53,768 bases of DNA from Fibrobacter succinogenes (lineage in GTDB: Bacteria; Fibrobacterota; Fibrobacteria; Fibrobacterales; Fibrobacteraceae): the NCBI RefSeq assembly GCF_902779965.1, contig NZ_CACZDK010000020.1, forward strand, positions 1 through 53,768. Direction: 5' to 3'. Made by a program: the position numbers and the translations under genes. The first letter of the stretch is position 1, and each line of letters starts with the position of its first letter. The notes beneath the pieces were generated by a model, which had not been told where the DNA came from, did no database searches, and saw only the letters and a list, made by a program, of their open reading frames with translations. Shown here in pieces: positions 48,706 to 53,768 of this stretch.

Positions 48706-48833
48706 TTGTCCACTTCCTTCTGCGCTTTTTCGCGTTCATTCTGTGCGACATGTCCCTAGATGGCGAGTCCCGCAGTCACGTTCGCGCCGGTCACCCCAAC
48801 GCAGCTGTAACTATTGAAAACAGGCTTCTCTAG
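48693..48833 (-). pseudogene. Decayed 3' fragment of an unknown gene
   Basis: The minus-strand frame reads EKPVFNSYSCVGVTGANVTA, GLAI, an in-frame TAG, then GHVAQNEREKAQKEVDKWVK and a stop, overlapping the start of the DUF4405-like gene. The tail looks like the C-terminal helix of a flavodoxin or flavin-reductase-like protein, but I cannot name it. The in-frame stop and missing 5' part indicate a remnant, probably left where the RecD-like helicase gene was inserted. Confidence 0.5.
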
Positions 48834-48944
48834 GATTGTTTACCCACTTGAACAAACTTGAAAAGCGTATATTTTACAGGAATATAATTCAAAATCACAG
48901 ACCACATTTGGCGGTTTGGGGCTGATTGAGTAAAAAGGAAAATT

Positions 48945-51900
48945 ATGCAGAATTCAAAAAACATAACAGTAAGAGTCCCATGGCAGGATAACGGTTGGAA
49001 AGGAACATTATGCAATCATCCACAAGACAACTTTTCCTGCAAGTATTTAAAAGGCATCGCAGATAAAAAGAATTGTGATTTTGAATGTCTTTTTGCTGCA
49101 AAAAAGTTTACAGACCTAACTATACAAGATCAAGAGAAAATCCCTTGTATTAAAGAGAACGCAGCATTTTTATCAGAAGATGCTTTGTCTTTTATGGCTG
49201 AATACCCATATTCATCATATACTGGTCTTGAACATATTAAACCTACAAAAGTTGATATTTTATCCAAATCATTAATTTCCCGTCCTTACCGATGGCTTAG
49301 AACAGAGGATTCACTGGCTTCTTCTATTGTTATTAATTACAGTGAAAAACGTGAAGATGAATACAAGGCATCGCATAAAAATTCAAAAAATCATCCAATA
49401 AATAATACATGGATAAACGAGCCCCAAAACCAAAAAGCCGTTCTTGAATATTACTATGACAATGTTAACGAAAAATCTTTGATTGTACCGTATTTAAAGA
49501 ATGTCCCTTTTACAGAAGATAGCCGTCGAGTTGTTTTGGGCATTGGTTTTGTAAAAAAAGTACATGATACACAACACTATGATTCATCTGATGCATCTAT
49601 AACGACAACCCCTTCTTTATGGGACAAAATCATTGAACATGATATTGTCAATAACGGTTTTATATTTCCTTATAAAAAATTGTATGATTATTGGCAAGCA
49701 AACAGCCAGCCCAATATTGACAAGTATATTCTATTTGCTGATGACGATTATCGGGATCAATTTAGCAACGGTTCTGAATTGATATCATACGATGCATTAA
49801 TCAGCATTTTAAAAAAGGCTAAAAAATGTTATAAAGAAATTTCAACAGATATTCCTACAATCATTTTTGATTATGGCAAAATTTCAAGCTGGATAGACTC
49901 ACAAATTGAGCGCTTACAAAATGAACGTGGAATATATCCCGGTCTTGGAACGCTTCTTCTCTCTTCAGGAAAGTTTACAACAAAAATTAATGATGAAGAT
50001 AAAAATATAGCTCTAGATATTATTAAAAATATTTCATTTAATGGAACTCAAGACTCCATCAATGAATTGAACAAAGCAATCGATGACTACAATGGTGAAT
50101 TTTCCGCAACACAAAAAGCCAAAGCAAAAAAATTTATTAAAGATAATCTTAAAACAATTAAAAATCTTTCTCGTTTTATTTGTAGCGAAGAACAATTCGC
50201 GGATATTTTGCAAAACGAGGCAATTTATGGTGATTTCATAAACAATCCTTATTTATTATTTGAAAATTCTTTACAAAACAAGCTGGATTTACAGATTCCA
50301 TTAACACTTCTTGATAATGGCATGTTTTTTAATGTGCAAAAACAAAAAGAAGACAAAGATTTAACAATAATTGAGGCAGATTCTAAAGAAAGACTTAGGG
50401 CTTTTTTGATACGTGAACTCGATGAACAAGCACAAAATTATGGTCATACGACATTGCCGGACACTCGTTTAGTTGAGTTAATAAATGCCAGAAACCTAAT
50501 ACATGATTTGCATTTTGACACTGATAGTATAGAACTTTTTGAAGATTACTTAAAAGAAAAAATAATCATCAAAAAAATTAAAGAAACAACTTATTTAAAA
50601 TTAAAGAGTATAGAAGAATTTGACAAAGTTGCTCGTGATGAAATAGGAAAAAGAGTAAAATCCGAAAAAATCAATTTAGATATAGATAGTTTTAAGAAAA
50701 TCCTAAAGGAGAAACTTTCAAAATTTGACGGTAATGATACTCCAAAGGGAAAATTAGCCGCAGAAGAAAAGCTGGCGGCTTTAGCAAAACTCGCTCAAAA
50801 TCAAATTTCTGTTTTAATTGGAGATGCCGGTACAGGTAAAACAACTGTACTTTCCGCTTTGTGCGCGCACCCCGAAATCAATACAAAAGTCTTATTACTT
50901 GCTCCTACTGGCAAAGCGAGAGTTAGAATGTGGGATGCAACCGGCAAGCAATATGATTCAAAAACCATTGCTGGATTTTTAATTGGAGACAACAGTTTCG
51001 ACTGGAATACAGGCCGGTACCGGCTTCCAAGAACATCAAAGGTTGAATTATCCGATTATACGGTAATTATAGATGAATGTTCGATGCTCACAACCGAAAT
51101 GTTTGCAGCAGTTTTGAAAGCAGCGTCATGTGCCAAAAGAATTATCTTTGTTGGCGACCCGAATCAGCTCCCCCCCATAGGTTGTGGCAAGCCCTTTTCC
51201 GATTTAGTTGACCATTTTACAAAGAATTATCTTTCCAATATTGCTAAGCTTTCCCAGACTATGCGAAGCAATATTTCAGAGACGAATGACTTTGCGGCTT
51301 GGTTTAAAGGTGGTAGCAACCCAGATGAAAGTATTTTAGATTCCATCGAAAAAGGTGAATCAGGAATTCGTTTTAGAAAATACGAAGATGAAAAACTTAA
51401 TGATGTAATTATTGATGAAATTGTAAATGTTGCTGGGATGGAAAATAAAGATGATATAAAAAAATTTGACATTAGTTTAGGAGCTTTTATTAATGGTCAA
51501 TACACAAATTTTAATGTTGGTGGATTTTTTGGTGTTCCAAAAAATGGTGGCTCTGGTTCAAAAGCAGAAAATTGGCAAATTCTAACTCCTGTAAAAAACT
51601 CTCCTGATGGCATTTATTCTATTAATGAAATAATCCACGAAAAGTATCGTCCAACACATTATTCTAAGTTTAAAGAGGTTAACAATTACTATTCTGAGGT
51701 TTGTGGACTTCAAAAAATTGGTGTTGGCGATAAAGTCATATGTACAAAGAATGGAACCTCAGACTCGTATCCGAAAAATGATTTTAATTATATTGCAAAT
51801 GGTGAAATCGGGATAAGAGTTAGCAGTGCAAAAGGAACAAATTTCCCAAATGTTGAATTTTCTACTCAACTTGGAGTAACATATTACGGAAAAAAATATA

Positions 51901-52586
51901 ATGATAACATGTACCCATGGAAATATTATGGAGATGATGACGACGGAGATTTAGAACTTGCTTATGCAATCACCGTTCATAAAGCACAAGGTAGTCAATT
52001 TAAAAATGTAATCCTTGTGTTAAATAAAAACAGCAGAATGTTATCTCGAGAACTTCTGTATACAGCCATAACTAGACAACAGAATGGACTCGTAATTTTA
52101 TATAACGACAATTTTAGAAATCTTTTACGTTTTTCTTCGGATGCTTATTCAGAATTAGCTAAACGTTGTACCGATTTGTTTACGAATCCAAATTTCATCA
52201 ATATAGAAGATAAAGGCTGGTACGAAAAAGAAAAAATTCACAGAACAGACAATGGTATAATGGTTCGTTCAAAATCAGAAGTGATTATAGCCAACGAATT
52301 AGAAAAAGCAGGACTTGATTGGCATTATGAAAATGATGGCAACTATATAATAATTAATGGCAACAAGTATTTACCAGATTTTGTCATAAATCATAATGGT
52401 AAAAAATATTACTGGGAACATCTAGGTCTTCTTAAAGAAAAAGATTATAGAGAAAAATGGGAAAAGAAGAAAAATGACTATCTAAGTCTTGAAAGTATTA
52501 TCCTGAAAACTACACAAGACCAAGCAAACGGTGGTATTGATTGCAAAGCCATTTTAGATACTATTGAAGAAATTAAAGACAATTAA
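48945..52586 (+). CDS. RecD-like SF1B helicase with C-terminal PD-(D/E)XK domain
   Basis: 1213 residues behind AAAAAGGAAAATT. The N-terminal ~600 residues are unlike RecD2 and unrecognised, with cysteines early on (CNHPQDNFSC, CDFEC). The helicase core has Walker A GDAGTGKTT (~627), LLAPTGKARVRM, Walker B VIIDECSML (~708-716), GDPNQLPPIG, and a UvrD_C_2-like end (AYAITVHKAQGSQFKNVILV, LLYTAITR). After residue ~1100 comes a nuclease-like domain, SEVIIANELEKAGLDWHYEN...LPDFVINHN...YYWEHLG, with PD at ~1144-1145, closely matching the motif order inserted in the helicase at 9454. Very AT-rich. It lies alone between two copies of a DUF4405-like gene, on the opposite strand to both. Likely a self-contained DNA-degrading defence protein (inference). 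Confidence 0.85.
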   Translation: MQNSKNITVRVPWQDNGWKGTLCNHPQDNFSCKYLKGIADKKNCDFECLFAAKKFTDLTIQDQEKIPCIKENAAFLSEDALSFMAEYPYSSYTGLEHIKPTKVDILSKSLISRPYRWLRTEDSLASSIVINYSEKREDEYKASHKNSKNHPINNTWINEPQNQKAVLEYYYDNVNEKSLIVPYLKNVPFTEDSRRVVLGIGFVKKVHDTQHYDSSDASITTTPSLWDKIIEHDIVNNGFIFPYKKLYDYWQANSQPNIDKYILFADDDYRDQFSNGSELISYDALISILKKAKKCYKEISTDIPTIIFDYGKISSWIDSQIERLQNERGIYPGLGTLLLSSGKFTTKINDEDKNIALDIIKNISFNGTQDSINELNKAIDDYNGEFSATQKAKAKKFIKDNLKTIKNLSRFICSEEQFADILQNEAIYGDFINNPYLLFENSLQNKLDLQIPLTLLDNGMFFNVQKQKEDKDLTIIEADSKERLRAFLIRELDEQAQNYGHTTLPDTRLVELINARNLIHDLHFDTDSIELFEDYLKEKIIIKKIKETTYLKLKSIEEFDKVARDEIGKRVKSEKINLDIDSFKKILKEKLSKFDGNDTPKGKLAAEEKLAALAKLAQNQISVLIGDAGTGKTTVLSALCAHPEINTKVLLLAPTGKARVRMWDATGKQYDSKTIAGFLIGDNSFDWNTGRYRLPRTSKVELSDYTVIIDECSMLTTEMFAAVLKAASCAKRIIFVGDPNQLPPIGCGKPFSDLVDHFTKNYLSNIAKLSQTMRSNISETNDFAAWFKGGSNPDESILDSIEKGESGIRFRKYEDEKLNDVIIDEIVNVAGMENKDDIKKFDISLGAFINGQYTNFNVGGFFGVPKNGGSGSKAENWQILTPVKNSPDGIYSINEIIHEKYRPTHYSKFKEVNNYYSEVCGLQKIGVGDKVICTKNGTSDSYPKNDFNYIANGEIGIRVSSAKGTNFPNVEFSTQLGVTYYGKKYNDNMYPWKYYGDDDDGDLELAYAITVHKAQGSQFKNVILVLNKNSRMLSRELLYTAITRQQNGLVILYNDNFRNLLRFSSDAYSELAKRCTDLFTNPNFINIEDKGWYEKEKIHRTDNGIMVRSKSEVIIANELEKAGLDWHYENDGNYIIINGNKYLPDFVINHNGKKYYWEHLGLLKEKDYREKWEKKKNDYLSLESIILKTTQDQANGGIDCKAILDTIEEIKDN

Positions 52587-52646
52587 TGCTCTATTGAGTA
52601 AACTTTCGCACTAGAAGGTCTTACGAATACAGGTATCGTGCATTCA

Positions 52647-53282
52647 TTAGCGTGAGTATTTAACCATCGCCGTCATCGCAAGGTGCATCGCCACCGCGAA
52701 CAGCGCCATAATGGCGATGTAATCTAGTGTAAACAGCAGATAGCCACGTTCCAGATCCAAGAAGAAGAACGGTTGCTGGAGCGTAAGGTATTTCCAGAGG
52801 CCGCGAGCGATAAAGGCGTAAATTCCGTAAGCGGCGAGCGCAAACGTTATGCCCGTTGCAACTTTTCCACGGATGAACAGCGACAAATGCAATCCGATAT
52901 GGAGCGAGACAAATATAAGATACCAGTGACTTGCAAGCATGTGGGTGTTGCGGGCAAAACTGGCTCCACTTTCAATGCCGAGCCAAGAAAATACATGGTT
53001 CGAAAGCATGATTCCGCTCACCATCAAGAAAATTGCGCACAAAAGAATCCCGCAATTCACGACTGCCTGCAAGATGCGGAATACGTTGTAGCGGCCCTTG
53101 AACAGCGAAAGGAAGAATCGCCGGTTCAGCGTGATGTGCACCGCCCACAGAACAAGCAGCACCACGCCCAGAATCTCGTGAACGGCGGTCGATTCAAAGA
53201 AGTAATTGCCGCCCATCAGCACGAGCGTCGCGACCGTCATCGCGATATCAAGAGGCATACGGATTTTGGCGGAAATAGGCAT
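52647..53282 (-). CDS. DUF4405-like cytochrome-b-type membrane protein, copy 2
   Basis: 211 residues, the same helices and histidine placement as copy 1 (AVHEILGVVLLVLWAVHI, ASHWYLIFVSLHIGLHLSLF). The stretch from about residue 83 (LMVSGIMLSNHVFSWLGIES) to the end is almost identical to copy 1, while the N-terminal third is more diverged. 15 nt downstream of a flavodoxin gene on the same strand, suggesting a flavodoxin-cytochrome electron-transfer pair. Lacks the GGELDSR insertion near residue 32 of copy 1. Confidence 0.82.
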   Translation of the reverse strand: MPISAKIRMPLDIAMTVATLVLMGGNYFFESTAVHEILGVVLLVLWAVHITLNRRFFLSLFKGRYNVFRILQAVVNCGILLCAIFLMVSGIMLSNHVFSWLGIESGASFARNTHMLASHWYLIFVSLHIGLHLSLFIRGKVATGITFALAAYGIYAFIARGLWKYLTLQQPFFFLDLERGYLLFTLDYIAIMALFAVAMHLAMTAMVKYSR

Positions 53283-53297
53283 ATCAGGGAATATACA

Positions 53298-53768
53298 TTA
53301 TTTCGTCTTCACGCCGTTTTTCTCGAGCCACTTGGCCACATCTTTCGAGAGTCTTGAACCGCCAGAATAATGCACCGAAAGTCCTTCGCCGATTTTTGCG
53401 TTGGGCGCGAGTTTCGCAATCGCGGTGATGCTCTGGCCAAAGCGCCCGCCACCGTGGGAGCAGAACGGCAGAAGCCGCTTGCCCGTAAAGTCGTAACTTT
53501 CGAGCAAAGTCGCAATAGGCATCGGGATACTCGCCCACCAGTTGGGGTAACCGATGATAATCGTTTCGTAACCGGCCCACTTCTTTGCGTCAGGCTTTTT
53601 CTTGAGGGCAGGGCGCGCCTGTTTGTGCTGATCGTTCTGTGCCTGCTTCAAGACGGTGTTGTAGTCTTCGGAATAAGGCTTCACGAGTTCAAGTTCCACC
53701 ATGTCGAAACCGGTCTGCTTCTTGATTTCGCGGGCGACACCGCGGGTATTCCCGCTCCAGGAATAGAA
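53298..53768 (-). CDS. Flavodoxin, 3' part (5' end outside window)
   Basis: The frame is open from the window edge (FYSWSGNTRGVAREIKKQTG), which includes the FMN phosphate-binding loop SWSGNTRGVA, so the gene starts beyond 53768; the ATG at 53702 is internal. At least 156 residues: the flavin loops IIGYPNWWASIPMPIATLLE and FCSHGGGRFGQS, ending NGVKTK. Flavodoxin_4-type (NAD(P)H-dependent or flavodoxin-like oxidoreductase). Followed by the DUF4405-like gene. Confidence 0.9.
   Translation of the reverse strand, partial: FYSWSGNTRGVAREIKKQTGFDMVELELVKPYSEDYNTVLKQAQNDQHKQARPALKKKPDAKKWAGYETIIIGYPNWWASIPMPIATLLESYDFTGKRLLPFCSHGGGRFGQSITAIAKLAPNAKIGEGLSVHYSGGSRLSKDVAKWLEKNGVKTK

Noticed and set aside
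1-53768. CRISPR arrays, tRNA or rRNA genes
   Set aside because: No regularly spaced identical repeats with spacers, no cloverleaf-like sequence with a CCA end and no rRNA segment was recognised on reading; a tRNA or rRNA search tool was not available.

Overview
The window looks like a chromosome segment from a Fibrobacter-type bacterium (phylum Fibrobacterota). I infer this from the G+C-moderate core codon use (leuS, feoB), the DUF3793/flavodoxin and DtxR-FeoA-FeoB gene sets, and several families of short interspersed repeats of the 'GTCATTGCGAG...GAAGCAATC' kind. No database search was possible, so the genus is an inference. Core genes alternate with AT-rich accessory blocks rich in defence functions.

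Layout. (1) 1-6.5 kb, housekeeping: the 3' part of leuS with a second displaced copy of its tail, a secreted thioredoxin-fold protein, a dGTPase-like HD hydrolase and an xpt-pbuX purine salvage operon. (2) 6.6-14.7 kb, accessory: a HigB/HigA-like toxin-antitoxin pair; a tightly packed operon of a small SAM methyltransferase, an HNH nuclease and a membrane-anchored HelD-like helicase carrying a PD-(D/E)XK insertion and two zinc ribbons; an AAA ATPase with nuclease-like C-terminus flanked by a repeated 19-nt motif; and a small gene broken by a palindromic insertion. (3) 14.9-24.1 kb, metal homeostasis: a DtxR-family regulator, feoA and feoB, a 34-codon ORF, an outer-membrane barrel, DUF3793, flavodoxin, a small membrane-associated protein and a P1B ATPase. 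Near-identical palindromes (TTAGnCnnGnCTAA and variants) punctuate this region and suggest one metal-responsive regulon. (4) 24.2-32.3 kb: a Wadjet-like operon (jetA, then jetB-jetC-jetD) split by a DUF1016 nuclease gene and two pieces of an ORF6N/KilA-N-like gene. (5) 32.3-46.9 kb, transport: an MMPL/RND exporter, an ECF vitamin-type transporter (S, T and double-ATPase subunits), MATE and EamA exporters, and an AraC regulator divergent from a tripartite RND efflux pump. (6) 47-53.8 kb: two hypothetical genes, then two copies of a DUF4405-like cytochrome-b-type membrane protein that bracket a 1213-residue RecD-like helicase with a C-terminal PD-(D/E)XK domain, and a partial flavodoxin.

The strongest candidates for something undescribed are the methyltransferase-HNH-HelD/nuclease operon (7.7-12.7 kb), whose helicase shares its nuclease motif pattern with the RecD-like fusion at 49-52.6 kb, and the split Wadjet locus. 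A second theme is genome plasticity. Interspersed repeats have been absorbed in frame into FeoB, EcfT and EcfA. The 3' ends of leuS and probably ecfA occur twice, as expected when an element integrates at a gene's end and displaces the old tail. A third theme is that several accessory promoters place the -10 box right next to the ATG, which suggests leaderless mRNAs.
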